Source: Brevibacterium sanguinis
Lineage (GTDB): Bacteria; Actinomycetota; Actinomycetes; Actinomycetales; Brevibacteriaceae
DNA: 64,000 nucleotides
Reading direction: 5' to 3'
NCBI RefSeq assembly: GCF_003315415.1
Contig: NZ_QNSB01000006.1
Coordinates: forward strand, 216,825-280,824
Shown one piece after another: positions 43,554-52,778 of this stretch. Below the pieces are notes generated by a model. It was not told where the DNA came from. It saw only the letters and a program-made list of their open reading frames with translations, and searched no databases. The first letter of the stretch is position 1. Every line of letters starts with the position of its first letter. Both the position numbers and the translations under genes were made by a program.

Positions 43554-44300
43554 TCAGCCGGCGGACAGAGAGGAGTAGAGCAGATACCCGGAGGCGACCG
43601 CACAGGCGCCGATGACGAGCGCGAAGAGGGTCAGCCAGGCTCCCGCGGGCAGGCTCGAGCCCTGGCTGAGGATGTAGGCATCCGACTGCTGGACGTTCCG
43701 GCGCCGGGTGTGGACGCGGATGACCTTGACGAGATCCTTGAGCGACCCGATGGCCAGGGCAGTTCCCAATCCCGCGACGAAGACCGTGACCCATTCGGCG
43801 GGCAGGAACACGACGACCAGCTGGGCGGCGACGGCGGTCGTCAGCGCGATCGCGATCCCGGCGACGTTCCGGATGAAGATGAGGGCGACGAGCAGGATCA
43901 GGGCGCCGACGGACATCGCCAGGGGTGCCCAGCCGGTGACCGCCGAGGCGATGAGCGCCAGGCCGACGACGCCGGGAGCCGGGTATCCCCAGAACCCGGA
44001 CCAGTGCGCCGAGAACCCGACCCGGCCGAAGGAGTTCATCTGCCCCGAGTGGTCGAAGTTCAGCGAGATCCCCTTGACCACTCGGCCGGTCATCAGCGCG
44101 GCGAAGGCATGCCCGAGCTCGTGGACGAAGGTGACGAAGAGCCCGAAGAAACGCCACAGCGCCGGAGTCACGGTCACGACGAGTGGGAGGCCGATGACGA
44201 GGAGGGCATCGACGAGTCCGAGCTCGAGATCGTTCTGCCGCGTGAATCCGGCGGTGATGGCATCCCACCATGTGGCAAGCCCCTGCTGTGCGTCCATCAT
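43554..44300 (-). CDS. M50-family membrane metalloprotease
   Basis: This integral membrane protein of 248 residues has the zinc motif HELGH in FVTFVHELGHAFAALMTGRV, close to the first long hydrophobic region (LLVIGLPLVVTVTPALWRFF). A further GYPAPGVVGLALIAS segment and several helices (IALTTAVAAQLVVVFLPAEW, AGAWLTLFALVIGACAVASG) follow. It belongs to the M50B-like actinobacterial group, which lacks a PDZ domain. These proteins cleave or sequester membrane-bound substrates, but a target here is unknown. Confidence 0.85.
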   Translation of the reverse strand: MMDAQQGLATWWDAITAGFTRQNDLELGLVDALLVIGLPLVVTVTPALWRFFGLFVTFVHELGHAFAALMTGRVVKGISLNFDHSGQMNSFGRVGFSAHWSGFWGYPAPGVVGLALIASAVTGWAPLAMSVGALILLVALIFIRNVAGIAIALTTAVAAQLVVVFLPAEWVTVFVAGLGTALAIGSLKDLVKVIRVHTRRRNVQQSDAYILSQGSSLPAGAWLTLFALVIGACAVASGYLLYSSLSAG

Positions 44301-44549
44301 CGCCTTCCGTCATCCGTCCACTGTGTCCCGGTCTGCATCACGCTCACCTGCGTCCAGTCTAGGAATCGAGCCTGAGTGAGACTTTCAGCTGCGGGGCAGG
44401 ACGTCCGGGCCACATCGAACGAAGGCGCAAGCAGCATGTGGAAGAACCATTCCACAACAGGGGAATGAGCCTCACCCTTAACCGTATATTACGCTCCTTT
44501 CCGCGACATTTGTGACTTTATCGTTATATTCGTTCTATTCTAGTTCGGG

Positions 44550-44577
44550 TATAATGAGAGTAGGAAGCACGAGGAGG
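44550..44577 (+). promoter_or_regulatory. -10 box and strong ribosome site before the HNH locus
   Basis: A perfect TATAAT at 44550-44555 lies in an AT-rich stretch (44,480-44,560) and GGAGG at 44573-44577 sets the start at GTG 44586. A matching -35 is unclear; TTCGTT at 44529-44534 would leave only 15 bases. Confidence 0.5.
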
Positions 44578-44585
44578 TGATGACA

Positions 44586-45026
44586 GTGAAGCGGTCCGAG
44601 AACACCGGCGCAGCATCTCCCTCAGACGACGAACCTCCGGATTCCCGCACCGCATCCCGGCGTCTTCTCCGGGTCGACCCCGACTCTCCGTTCGCGTCCG
44701 CCCTCAGCTGCTTCCTCGCCAGCGACCAGGCCCAGCTCGCCTCCCTGACAGCCATCGCGAACATCTTCCTCTCCGAAGTCGTCGCCGCCCTCAACCCCAT
44801 TGATTTCATCCCCGGCGAGCCCTACTGCCACCGCAGCATCCGCGAATCCGCACCAGTCGAGGACTCGTCTTCCGCCTCCTCGGAATCGATCCTCTCACCC
44901 GCTCCTGACACGGCAGCCTCCTCCGATTCACCGGCACCTCAGCCGCAGCTGCCGAAGTTCCCCGGCTATCGCCCGACCCACTCGGTCTTCACCTGGTCCA
45001 CGACCACGCCCGGTCTGAGGACATGA
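44586..45026 (+). CDS. DUF222 protein N-terminal part (split from HNH part)
   Basis: The ~146-residue product has a helical segment SALSCFLASDQAQLASLTAI and ANIFLSEVVAALNPIDFIPG typical of the start of DUF222-HNH proteins, then a Ser/Pro/Ala-rich stretch. GTG 44586 is preferred because GGAGG lies 8 bases upstream; GTG 44577 and ATG 44580 overlap or crowd that site. It ends GLRT and its TGA overlaps the next ATG (ATGA). In the usual single-chain protein, the next residues would be those of the second ORF, so this is likely one gene split by a one-base loss (ACCATG to ACATG). It could still make a two-part product. Confidence 0.6.
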   Translation: MKRSENTGAASPSDDEPPDSRTASRRLLRVDPDSPFASALSCFLASDQAQLASLTAIANIFLSEVVAALNPIDFIPGEPYCHRSIRESAPVEDSSSASSESILSPAPDTAASSDSPAPQPQLPKFPGYRPTHSVFTWSTTTPGLRT

Positions 45027-46804
45027 GCGAACTCGCCGCCCTCACCGGCACCAGCATCACCCGGGCATATGGTCTCGTGCGCACCGCGATCACGCTCGTT
45101 CATGGTCTTCCCCGATTCCTTGAGCGGTGCCTCCAGGGCGAGTTCACCATCGGGCACGCGACCATCGCCGCCCGCGCCTGCCAGGATCTCCCACTCCCCC
45201 TCCTCGCCGCCGTCGACGACTACCTCGCCGTTCGACGCGCCGACACCACCTTCGAGACCTTCAAGAAGGGTCTCCACCTCAAAGTCGTCACCCTCCAGCC
45301 CATCTCGGAGACGATCGAACGGACGTCCGTGCGTCGTCGCGTCGATTTCGACTCCGACGGCCATGGCACCGGGTTTCTCACTCTGACCGGACCTGCGCCC
45401 GAGCTCTATGCCTGCTATCGCCGCGTCGAGGCCTTCGCGCGGACCATCCACGCCGGAAACACCAGCGCGTTCGGCACCCAGCTCCAGCCCGATGAGAGGG
45501 TCGACGACCCGCGTGGGGTCGCGGCTCTGATGTACGACATCCTCAGCCGCACCTGCCCCGAAGTGACCGTGACCGTCACCCGCACCAATGCGAGCACGGG
45601 TGCCATTCGCACCTCCGACATCTCAGTCGGCAACCTCGTCGGACTCAGCGGCAGCTCGGGATCCGCCCACGGCACCGCCTCCAGCGCAGGCACAGCCAGC
45701 GCAGGCACAGCTACCATCGGCACGTCCGACACGGTCAGCTCCTGTGCCGGCAGCTCGAGCGGCGACGCCATCCCGGCCGTCTTCGGCACCGCGGCGGGAT
45801 CCGCCACTGCCAACGGCTCCGTCTTTCCGCGCCGGACTGACCAGGTCCGTGGTCTCGACCACGACGCCGAACCCGGCGAGGACATCTCCTATGACGTGCG
45901 TCTGACCATGCCGACCCACGCTCAGTGGCTTGACGCCCAGGCACGCGTCACAGCCACCGTGCCCGTGCTGACACTCCTCGGACGCGCCGACCTGCCAGGC
46001 ACCCTGCCCGATGGATCCCCGATCCCTGCCGACATGGCTCGCGATCTCGCCTCTCATTCCTCCACCTGGACGAGGATCCTCACCGATCCGGGCACCGGCA
46101 CCCCGATCGATGCGAAGGCCTCCACCTACGCCATCCCCCGGGACGTGCGCCGAACGCTGATCGCCCAGTGGGTCACCTGCACCATCCCAGGGTGCAGCCG
46201 GAAGGCAGAGAACACCGAGATCGACCACATCGAACCCTTCGATTATGAGGATCCCGGCAACGGCGGCCTCACACGATTCGGCAATCTGCATTGCCTCTGC
46301 AAGGCTCATCATCAGGCGAAGACCGACCGGAAGTTCAGCGTCCGCTCCGCGGGACCACTGTGTCTTGAGTACGTGTTCCGACACGGCACCAATGTGATCG
46401 TCCATGCCCCCGACAACCCCATCAACGCCGCTCAAGCCCACCTCTTCGCCGCCCTCGGCCTCCCGGCGGCGTCTGAGTCGGAACGCGACGACTCAGAAGC
46501 TGGGATCTCAGTCCACGAAGACTCAGAGGTCGAGAACTCCCAACAGCAGTCGGCCCCCGCATTCCCGCCGATCAGACCGCAGTACGAGTTCATCAAGATC
46601 CCCCGGCAACAGATCGTCGGCCGATTCCACTATCGCGGCGAGCGCCGGATCTCAGCTGAGCGACCAGGACCTGCGCCGGCCGAGGGCCGCCCGGGGTGGG
46701 CAGCAGGCCCACCGAACCCGTGGTCGGAGTACCCCGACATCAGAGACCTCAACCCGGAGCCCAAGGAATGGTACTGGGACTCCGGAGAACCACCCCCATT
46801 CTGA
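45023..46804 (+). CDS. DUF222/HNH endonuclease-domain protein (C-terminal part)
   Basis: This 593-residue protein carries the main DUF222 region (SELAALTGTSITRAYGLVRT, GLPRFLERCLQGEFTIGHAT) and a C-terminal HNH nuclease motif: CTIPGCSRK, ENTEIDHIEPFDYEDPGNGG and NLHCLCKAHHQAKTDRKFSV, with Cys, His and the HNH residues in place. A Ser/Gly/Thr/Ala-rich low-complexity insert (~210-260, repeated AGTASAGTA-like units) interrupts the DUF222 region, and the last ~110 residues are Pro-rich and disordered. Proteins of this family are very common and variable in actinobacteria and their targets are not known. The ATG overlaps the upstream stop. Confidence 0.8.
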   Translation: MSELAALTGTSITRAYGLVRTAITLVHGLPRFLERCLQGEFTIGHATIAARACQDLPLPLLAAVDDYLAVRRADTTFETFKKGLHLKVVTLQPISETIERTSVRRRVDFDSDGHGTGFLTLTGPAPELYACYRRVEAFARTIHAGNTSAFGTQLQPDERVDDPRGVAALMYDILSRTCPEVTVTVTRTNASTGAIRTSDISVGNLVGLSGSSGSAHGTASSAGTASAGTATIGTSDTVSSCAGSSSGDAIPAVFGTAAGSATANGSVFPRRTDQVRGLDHDAEPGEDISYDVRLTMPTHAQWLDAQARVTATVPVLTLLGRADLPGTLPDGSPIPADMARDLASHSSTWTRILTDPGTGTPIDAKASTYAIPRDVRRTLIAQWVTCTIPGCSRKAENTEIDHIEPFDYEDPGNGGLTRFGNLHCLCKAHHQAKTDRKFSVRSAGPLCLEYVFRHGTNVIVHAPDNPINAAQAHLFAALGLPAASESERDDSEAGISVHEDSEVENSQQQSAPAFPPIRPQYEFIKIPRQQIVGRFHYRGERRISAERPGPAPAEGRPGWAAGPPNPWSEYPDIRDLNPEPKEWYWDSGEPPPF

Positions 46805-46926
46805 GCTCGTGGGCCTGAGTTCGGATCACCGGGCCCACATCGGGCAGCGAGCACCGCCATACCCGCGTACGAACGCCCGGCATCGCTTCTCCCCGACGGC
46901 CCACCGGCACGGACACAGGCTTGTCG

Positions 46927-47319
46927 TCAGACCCTCGGTTCCTGAGTCTGGTCCACCCACTGACGAAGGATGAGGATCAGACCGGCACGCTTCGCCTCGA
47001 CATCGGCCCGACTGTCGACAACCACGATGGCACGGTCAGGGGACTTCTAATCAAGGAGCCCGTCCGGGTCGTCGATGTCCGGTCGAGGCATGTCCGGATG
47101 AGGCTGCACACCGCGATGGAGCACCAGTCGCACCGAACTGCCCCGAGGGTCGAAACCCGTCGTCGCAAAATGATCCGTGATGCGATAGCTGGGCGCGGAC
47201 CATTTGATCTCACCCCTGGCGCGGGCGTCGACGAGTTCGGTGATCTCGCACAGCTCCGCGACGATCTCCGTCCGCGGGTCCGCGGTATCGGCGAGCCACT
47301 GTCGAACTTCCTCATTCAT
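46927..47319 (-). pseudogene. DUF1801 (YdhG-like) gene with in-frame amber stop
   Basis: From ATG 47319 the frame reads MNEEVRQWLADTADPRTEIV, IKWSAPSYRITDHFATTGF and HRGVQPHPDMPRPDIDD, typical of the DUF1801 family, then meets TAG at 47047-47049. The same frame continues beyond it with KSPDRAIVVVDSRADVEAKR and AGLILILRQWVDQTQ, the expected C-terminus, to TGA at 46927-46929. A single change from TGG (Trp) to TAG would explain it: family members commonly have LLDWKSPDRA here. Without suppression the product would be 90 residues instead of about 130. Sequencing error is possible. Confidence 0.7.
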
Positions 47320-47341
47320 GTCTGCGTTCCCCGGTTCGCGA

Positions 47342-48358
47342 TCACTGGTTCTTGAAGGCCTCGTCGAATGAGGAGTCGGGACGCTTCCACAGCAGTTCAC
47401 GGATCCGCTCGACCGCCTCGGCGGCGCCGTGCAGCCGGTCCATTCCCGCGTCCTCCCACTCGATGGAGATGGGACCCGAATATCCGACCGAGCCGAGGGC
47501 ACGGAACGCGTCCTCCCAGTGCATGTCCCCGTGCCCGGTGGAGACGAAGTCCCATCCGCGGCGCGGATCGCCCCAGGGCAGGTGGGAACCGAGGATTCCG
47601 GAGCGGCCGGTAGGCGGTCGCAGGCGGGTGTCCTTGCAGTCGACGTGCGCGATGCGATCGGCGAAGTCGGTGATGAAGCCGATCGGGTCAACCCCCTGCC
47701 AGAGGAGATGGCTGGGATCCCAGTTGATGCCGAAGGCCTGACGATGGTCGATGGCCTCGAGGGTCCGCACCGTCGTCCAGTAGTCGTAGGCGATCTCGGA
47801 GGGGTGCACCTCGTGCGCGAAACGCACGCCCTCATCGTCGAAGACGTCGAGGATCGGATTCCACCGCTGCGCGAAGTCCTCGTATCCGGCCTCGATCACG
47901 TCGCCGGGGACCGGTGGGAACATCGCCACATAGGGCCAGATCTTCGATCCGGTGAAGCCGACCACGGTGTCGACGCCGAGCTTCCTGGCGACACGCGCGG
48001 CGCGCTTCATGTCCTCGGCGGCGCGCTGCCGGACCCCTTCGGCCTCGCCGTCGCCCCAGACGTAGGGGCGCACGATCGCCTGGTGGCGGAAGTCGATCGG
48101 ATCGTCGCATACGGCCTGTCCCGCGAGGTGGTTGGAGATCGCCCACACCCCCAGTCCGTGCCGTTCGAGGATCTCGAGACGGGAGCGCAGATAGTCGGGG
48201 TCCTCATCGGCGCGCAGCAGATCGAGATGGTCGCCCGAGCAGGCGATCTCGAGTCCGTCGTAACCCCATGACGCCGCGAGGCGCGCAACCTCCTCGAAGG
48301 GCAGGTCGGCCCACTGGCCGGTGAACAGGGTGACTGGATGCGAGGACTCACTCATCAT
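47342..48358 (-). CDS. Xylose isomerase-like TIM-barrel sugar isomerase/epimerase (1)
   Basis: This 338-residue AP-endonuclease-2/xylose-isomerase-like barrel has typical metal-site regions WGYDGLEIACSGDHLDLL, RFAHEVHPSEIAYDYWTT, GINWDPSHLLWQGVDPIGFI, HVDCKDTRLRPP and SIEWEDAGMDR. Glu, Asp, His and Glu ligands of the divalent metal are present in that order. It starts at ATG 48358, with AAGGAG five bases upstream, and is the last gene of the sugar ABC operon. It would interconvert or rearrange a ketose derived from the imported substrate; the exact sugar is unknown. Confidence 0.85.
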   Translation of the reverse strand: MMSESSHPVTLFTGQWADLPFEEVARLAASWGYDGLEIACSGDHLDLLRADEDPDYLRSRLEILERHGLGVWAISNHLAGQAVCDDPIDFRHQAIVRPYVWGDGEAEGVRQRAAEDMKRAARVARKLGVDTVVGFTGSKIWPYVAMFPPVPGDVIEAGYEDFAQRWNPILDVFDDEGVRFAHEVHPSEIAYDYWTTVRTLEAIDHRQAFGINWDPSHLLWQGVDPIGFITDFADRIAHVDCKDTRLRPPTGRSGILGSHLPWGDPRRGWDFVSTGHGDMHWEDAFRALGSVGYSGPISIEWEDAGMDRLHGAAEAVERIRELLWKRPDSSFDEAFKNQ

Positions 48359-48391
48359 GGCGGCTCCTTTGCCTGGTGCGGTCGGATGGTG

Positions 48392-49318
48392 TCAGTGCGG
48401 TCGGATGGTGTCGTGGTGGTCGTATGCTCCCGGCGCGGACGCCCGCCGGGGCCCGTTCCCCCTCCGGCGCTGGAGTCCATGGAGGAACTCCGCACTCGCC
48501 CGGGCCAGTTCGTCCTGGCTCGGCGCCAGCGGCCGCCAGATCGAGGCGGCCACGGCGATCGTCGCATTGTCGGCGGTGAAGCTCTCCACCGTCAGCGCCC
48601 CGGAGTAGGAGATGTCGTCGAGGGCGGTGAGGAGGGCCGGCCAATCGGTGTGGTCGCCGCCGACCGGTCCACGGTCGCTGCCGCACACCTGCACCGCGCG
48701 GACATGCTGCCCCGCGGTGCGGATCGCCTCGGCCGGCGACCGTTCCTCGATGTTGAGATGGTAGCTGTCGAGCGCCAGGCCGACTCCTCGCCCGAGCAGG
48801 GGGTCGAGCGCGTCGAGCGCCTGCTCGACGGTGTTGATCACACTCGTCTCGTACCGGTTGAGCGGTTCGACCGCGAGCGCGATCCCGCGCTCGGATGCGT
48901 AGTCGGCGATCGGGCGCAGCGCCTCCCGGAGCACTCCGATCGCCCGCCGGCGCTCCTCGGGGTCCATCCGCCACAGCCGACCAGTGCGCGAATAGAACGG
49001 CCCGGCCACCGTGGGCGATCCCATCGCCTGCGCGACGTCCACGCAGTGGCGGAGGTAGTCCTGGGTCGCATCACGCGCGGAGTCGTCGAGCAGGTCCCGG
49101 CCCGGCCCCATGGCGCCGACGATCCGGGCACCCAGGCCGTGGGCGGAGAGCACCTCGACGGTCGTGCCCGGATCCCAGTCGCCGCGAGACTCGACGGGCA
49201 GCTCGAGCAGCGCGAACCCGAACCGCTTCGCCCGCGCGGCGAGATCGCCGAGGTGCGCGTCGCGCAGGGGTGACACCCACACCCAGGTGTTCACCCCCAG
49301 CGCACGCGGCTCGGCCAT
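48392..49318 (-). CDS. TIM-barrel sugar 3-epimerase/isomerase (2)
   Basis: This 308-residue xylose-isomerase-like barrel resembles ketose 3-epimerases (D-allulose/tagatose type). Metal and substrate motifs include LLELPVESRGDWDPG, IALAVEPLNRYETSVINTVE, GLALDSYHLNIEERSPAEAI, QVCGSDRGPVGGDHTDW and LTVESFTADNATIA. The Glu, Asp, His and Glu ligand set is complete. The ATG at 49318 gives the standard N-terminus MAEPRALGVNTW. It lies directly upstream of the other isomerase in the same operon, so two successive ketose rearrangements are likely in this catabolic route. Confidence 0.86.
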   Translation of the reverse strand: MAEPRALGVNTWVWVSPLRDAHLGDLAARAKRFGFALLELPVESRGDWDPGTTVEVLSAHGLGARIVGAMGPGRDLLDDSARDATQDYLRHCVDVAQAMGSPTVAGPFYSRTGRLWRMDPEERRRAIGVLREALRPIADYASERGIALAVEPLNRYETSVINTVEQALDALDPLLGRGVGLALDSYHLNIEERSPAEAIRTAGQHVRAVQVCGSDRGPVGGDHTDWPALLTALDDISYSGALTVESFTADNATIAVAASIWRPLAPSQDELARASAEFLHGLQRRRGNGPRRASAPGAYDHHDTIRPH

Positions 49319-49353
49319 CAGTGGTTCCCTCGTCTCTGCTCGGCCATCAGCGC

Positions 49354-50559
49354 TCAGGGGATGACCCGGTCCTGCCACACCTGCGGGTAGCCGGGAAGGT
49401 CCTCCCCGCCGAACTTCGCGTAGTGGCCGTCGGGCATGCCCTCGTTGCGGCTGAGGTAGTCGTCGAGGTCCGCCTCGGTGATCGGGCTCTGCGGAAGCAC
49501 CCATTCCTTCGGCACCTCCTCGCCCTTGAAGATCATCTCGGCGGCCAGCAGGGGGGTGCGCCACTGGAAGTTGGAGTAGACGGGGGCGATCGCGGTCATC
49601 CCGGTCTCGTCCCACTTGCGCAGGAAGCTCAGCTCGTCCTCACCGGTCATCACGGGCAGGTCCTTGCCGGCGTCCTCGAAGGCCTCGATCGCGGAGACGG
49701 CTCCGTCGCCGGCGTCCATCCACACCCCCTGGACGTCGCCCTTGGCCAGCTCATCGGAGACGATCTTCTTGATCTCCGCGGGATCCGCGTCCGTGAAGTA
49801 GTCGACGGCTTCGATCCCCGCCTCGTCGAAGAGCTTCTCCGCGGCCGCCCACCGCTGTTCGAGCACGTCGACGCCGGGCAGGATGCGCAGCGCCACGACC
49901 TTGTCGCCCTCCTGGAGGTTGTCGATGAGGAAGTTCGCGGAGTCGATGCCCCATGCGAACCCGCCGATCGGGTGGATGAAGGTCACCGCGCAGTCGGTCT
50001 GGACCCCGCGGTCGAAGACGATGACGGGCTTGCCGGTCTCACATGCGCGCTCGACGGCCGGGGTGATCGCCGCGGTCGAGTTCGGCGAGATGATGAAGCC
50101 GTCGCAGTCGCCCTCGGAGATGAAGTAGTCGATGTCGGCGATCTGCGTGTCATCGTTGTCCTGGGCGTCCCGGGTCTCCATCTCGGTGATGACCCCACCC
50201 TTCTGCAGCTCCTTCAGCTGCTCGTTCATCGTGATCCATCCGGTCTGCCGCCAGGGGTTGGAGATCGAGGCGTTGGCGAAGCACACCTTCTTCCCGCCCT
50301 CGGAGGCGAACTCCGAGGTGTCCTGCATCTGCGGATTGATCATCTGCAGATAGGGTTGGTCGGCCGGCCCCTCGGGGGTCGCCTCCCGCTCCTGGAACTG
50401 CTTGTCGTAGAGCTCCTGATCGAACCAGTCGGTCGACGCGGACTCCTCCCCGCTCGCCTCCGGCGCCTGCTCCACCGTCGGATCGGTGGTGCAGGCGGCC
50501 AGCGCGATGAGGGCGCCCGCGCCGACGATGCCGACCGTGGTTCTCAGCGATCGCTTCAT
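49354..50559 (-). CDS. CUT2 sugar ABC transporter substrate-binding lipoprotein
   Basis: This 401-residue extracytoplasmic binding protein has a lipoprotein signal (GIVGAGALIALAAC, Cys ~23) followed by an acidic linker. The periplasmic-binding fold has VCFANASISNPWRQTGW, the type I pattern IDYFISEGDCDGFIISPNST and GKPVIVFDRGVQTDCAVTFI, and DVQGVWMDAGDGAVSAIEAF in the second lobe, as in ribose/galactose-class proteins. Its ligand is unknown. ATG has GGAGAG upstream. It follows the permeases with a 15-bp gap in one operon. Confidence 0.88.
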   Translation of the reverse strand: MKRSLRTTVGIVGAGALIALAACTTDPTVEQAPEASGEESASTDWFDQELYDKQFQEREATPEGPADQPYLQMINPQMQDTSEFASEGGKKVCFANASISNPWRQTGWITMNEQLKELQKGGVITEMETRDAQDNDDTQIADIDYFISEGDCDGFIISPNSTAAITPAVERACETGKPVIVFDRGVQTDCAVTFIHPIGGFAWGIDSANFLIDNLQEGDKVVALRILPGVDVLEQRWAAAEKLFDEAGIEAVDYFTDADPAEIKKIVSDELAKGDVQGVWMDAGDGAVSAIEAFEDAGKDLPVMTGEDELSFLRKWDETGMTAIAPVYSNFQWRTPLLAAEMIFKGEEVPKEWVLPQSPITEADLDDYLSRNEGMPDGHYAKFGGEDLPGYPQVWQDRVIP

Positions 50560-50574
50560 TGCGTTCTCTCCTTG

Positions 50575-51642
50575 TCATTCCCGCGCGACCGAGTCGCCGG
50601 TGAGGTGGATCGGCGAGGGCTCACTCGCCGAGGTGGTCGTGCGCTCCGCTTCCGCCGAGGCGGGGGCGGGGGGCCTTGTGGTCCTGCGCCTCTTCGCGAA
50701 CACCGCTCCCGAGTACGCGACGGCGGCGATGATGATCGCGCCCTGGATGGCGTCGCGCATCGTCGCGGGAACGGCGGTGAAGTTGAGCAGGGTGAACAGC
50801 GATTCGAGGGTGAAGGCACCGGTCAGAGCTCCGAGCACGGTCCCGCGGCCGCCGCCGAGGACGACCCCGCCGAGGACCACGGCGGTGATCGCGATGAACT
50901 CGTAGCCCTGCCCCACCGACGGGTGGACCCCGGCGTAGCCGACGAGCAGGACGCCGGCGACGGTGGCCGACAGAGAGGACAGGACGAATGCCAGAGTCTT
51001 CGTCCGCCACACGCTCGCCCCGGCGTAGGCCGCCGCCTCGGCGTTGTCGCCGATCGCGACGAGCGTCCGGCCGAAAGGTCGCCGGGACAGCCAGACGGCG
51101 AGGAGGATGACGGCGAGCAGGACGAGGACCGCATAGGGCAGCAGCCCGAGGACCGGAACGCCCTCGATCCCGCCGCGCCCGATCTGCCGGAACGAATCAG
51201 CGGGGTTGCCGGTCGCCGCGCCGCCCGTCCACCACATCACCCCGCCATGGATGACGAGCATCGTCCCGAGCGAGACGATGAACGAGGGGACCTTGAGCAG
51301 CGTCGTCGCCAGGCCGTTGACCACGCCGACGACGACGCCGAGGACGAGCATGAGGACGAGCACGGGCACGGCCTTCGCCTCGTCCGTGCCGATGAGGTTG
51401 CCGGCAGTGACGACCTGGGCGGTGACGAGGGCGCCCATCGACAGGTCGAACTCGCCGGAGACGATGACGAAGTACTGGCCGATCGCGACGATCGCGATCG
51501 GAGCCACCCGTTGGATGAACCGCACGAGCTGGCCGGGTTCGGCGAAGCTCGGGTTGAGGACGACGATGGCCACGAGGATGACCGCGAGGAGGACGACGAC
51601 CGCGCCCCTGGGGTCGATGGCACGGCGGAGCAGCGCGTTCAT
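50575..51642 (-). CDS. CUT2 sugar ABC transporter permease (1)
   Basis: This 355-residue permease of the ribose/xylose class has about eight helices. Family features are PIAIVAIGQYFVIVSGEFDL followed by SMGALVTAQVVTAGNLIG, VNGLATTLLKVPSFIVSLGT, RRPFGRTLVAIGDNAEAAAY and GVVLGGGRGTVLGALTGAF. ATG at 51642 overlaps the stop of the second permease (ATGA), so the two are made together. The C-terminal tail is polar and Thr/Ala/Glu-rich. It should pair with permease 2 as a heterodimeric channel for the same sugar. Confidence 0.88.
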   Translation of the reverse strand: MNALLRRAIDPRGAVVVLLAVILVAIVVLNPSFAEPGQLVRFIQRVAPIAIVAIGQYFVIVSGEFDLSMGALVTAQVVTAGNLIGTDEAKAVPVLVLMLVLGVVVGVVNGLATTLLKVPSFIVSLGTMLVIHGGVMWWTGGAATGNPADSFRQIGRGGIEGVPVLGLLPYAVLVLLAVILLAVWLSRRPFGRTLVAIGDNAEAAAYAGASVWRTKTLAFVLSSLSATVAGVLLVGYAGVHPSVGQGYEFIAITAVVLGGVVLGGGRGTVLGALTGAFTLESLFTLLNFTAVPATMRDAIQGAIIIAAVAYSGAVFAKRRRTTRPPAPASAEAERTTTSASEPSPIHLTGDSVARE

Positions 51643-52778
51643 CGCCGTCTCCCCTCGTCCTGGGGCGCGGGCCCGATGACCGGACCGGCGCCGGCGCCGG
51701 GGGCGGGGTCGCTGCCGGTGACCGGACCGGCACCGGTTCCGGGGTCGGTTCCCGAGTCGGCCGGGGATCCGCTCGGCGCGGCGGCGACCGCGACCTCCGG
51801 GCCCCGCGGCGCCGAGGCGAAGCGGACCCGACGGGCGACGACGCGCCTGCGGGCGTAGACGGCGACCGCGACGATGATGACGAGTCCGCGGATGACGTCC
51901 TTGAGGAACGGGTTGAACTGCATGACGCTCATGAGGTTGTCGAGGACGGCGAAGATCGCGACGCCCCCGATCGTGCCCCAGATCGACCCGCGACCGCCCA
52001 TGAGCAGGGTGCCGCCGAGGACGACCGCGGCGATCGAGAGCAGATCGTAGCTGCCCTGGGAGCCGACGGTGGGAGAGCCGACGCCCAGCCGGCTGGCCAG
52101 GAGGAGACCGGCGATCGCCGCGCACACCGCGCTGCCGATGTGGGCGCCGATGAGCGGCAGCCGCTCCCTGACCCCGGACAGCCGGGCCACCTCCGCGTTG
52201 CCGCCGACGGCGAAGAGGTGGTGGCCGAAGCGGGTCCGGGCGAGGATGAACGCGACGAGGAGGGCGAGGGCGAGCATGACGATCGTCGAGATCGGCACCG
52301 GCCCGATTCCGGTGGCCCCGAACAGCTGGAACGCCCACGGCACGCTGCCCGCGGTCCCCTGGTAGTTCGTGTCGAGGTAGCCCTTGAGGATGAGTCCGAC
52401 TCCGAGGGTCGCGACGAATCCGTGCACACCGAGGACCGTGACGATCAGTCCGTTGGCCAGACCGATCGCCGCCGCCACACCGAGCGTGAGCAGCACCGCC
52501 GGCAGGATCATCGCGGAGCTGCCGTTCATCGTCTCGGCGGCGATGAGGCTGGCCAGGCTCATGACATAGGGCACGGAGAGGTCGAGGGAGGCGCCGAGGA
52601 TGACGAGCGTCTGCCCGATCGCGACGAAGCCGAGCACGCTCATGCCGGTGAGGATGTCGCGGATGCTGCCGGGGCTGAGCACATTGCGCCCGGTCGTGGC
52701 GACGAGGATCGCCGAGACGACGAGGACGAGCACGAGCGCGATGTAGACGAACGCCGTGGTGTCGAGCCGGGTTCTCAT
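51639..52778 (-). CDS. CUT2 sugar ABC transporter permease (2)
   Basis: This 379-residue permease contains VLGFVAIGQTLVILGASLDL, VTVLGVHGFVATLGVGLILK, RTRFGHHLFAVGGNAEVARL and LGGTLLMGGRGSIWGTIGG, the usual pattern of the ribose-type inner-membrane subunit. The C-terminal ~50 residues form a Gly/Pro/Ala-rich tail (GTDPGTGAGPVTGSDPAPGA) not typical of the family. ATG at 52778 overlaps the ATPase stop, and its own stop overlaps the first permease start. Confidence 0.88.
   Translation of the reverse strand: MRTRLDTTAFVYIALVLVLVVSAILVATTGRNVLSPGSIRDILTGMSVLGFVAIGQTLVILGASLDLSVPYVMSLASLIAAETMNGSSAMILPAVLLTLGVAAAIGLANGLIVTVLGVHGFVATLGVGLILKGYLDTNYQGTAGSVPWAFQLFGATGIGPVPISTIVMLALALLVAFILARTRFGHHLFAVGGNAEVARLSGVRERLPLIGAHIGSAVCAAIAGLLLASRLGVGSPTVGSQGSYDLLSIAAVVLGGTLLMGGRGSIWGTIGGVAIFAVLDNLMSVMQFNPFLKDVIRGLVIIVAVAVYARRRVVARRVRFASAPRGPEVAVAAAPSGSPADSGTDPGTGAGPVTGSDPAPGAGAGPVIGPAPQDEGRRR

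Noticed and set aside
46921..47355. Plus-strand open frame of 144 codons opposite the DUF1801 gene
   Set aside because: The minus strand encodes the DUF1801 family sequence on both sides of its amber codon; the plus product has no family features.
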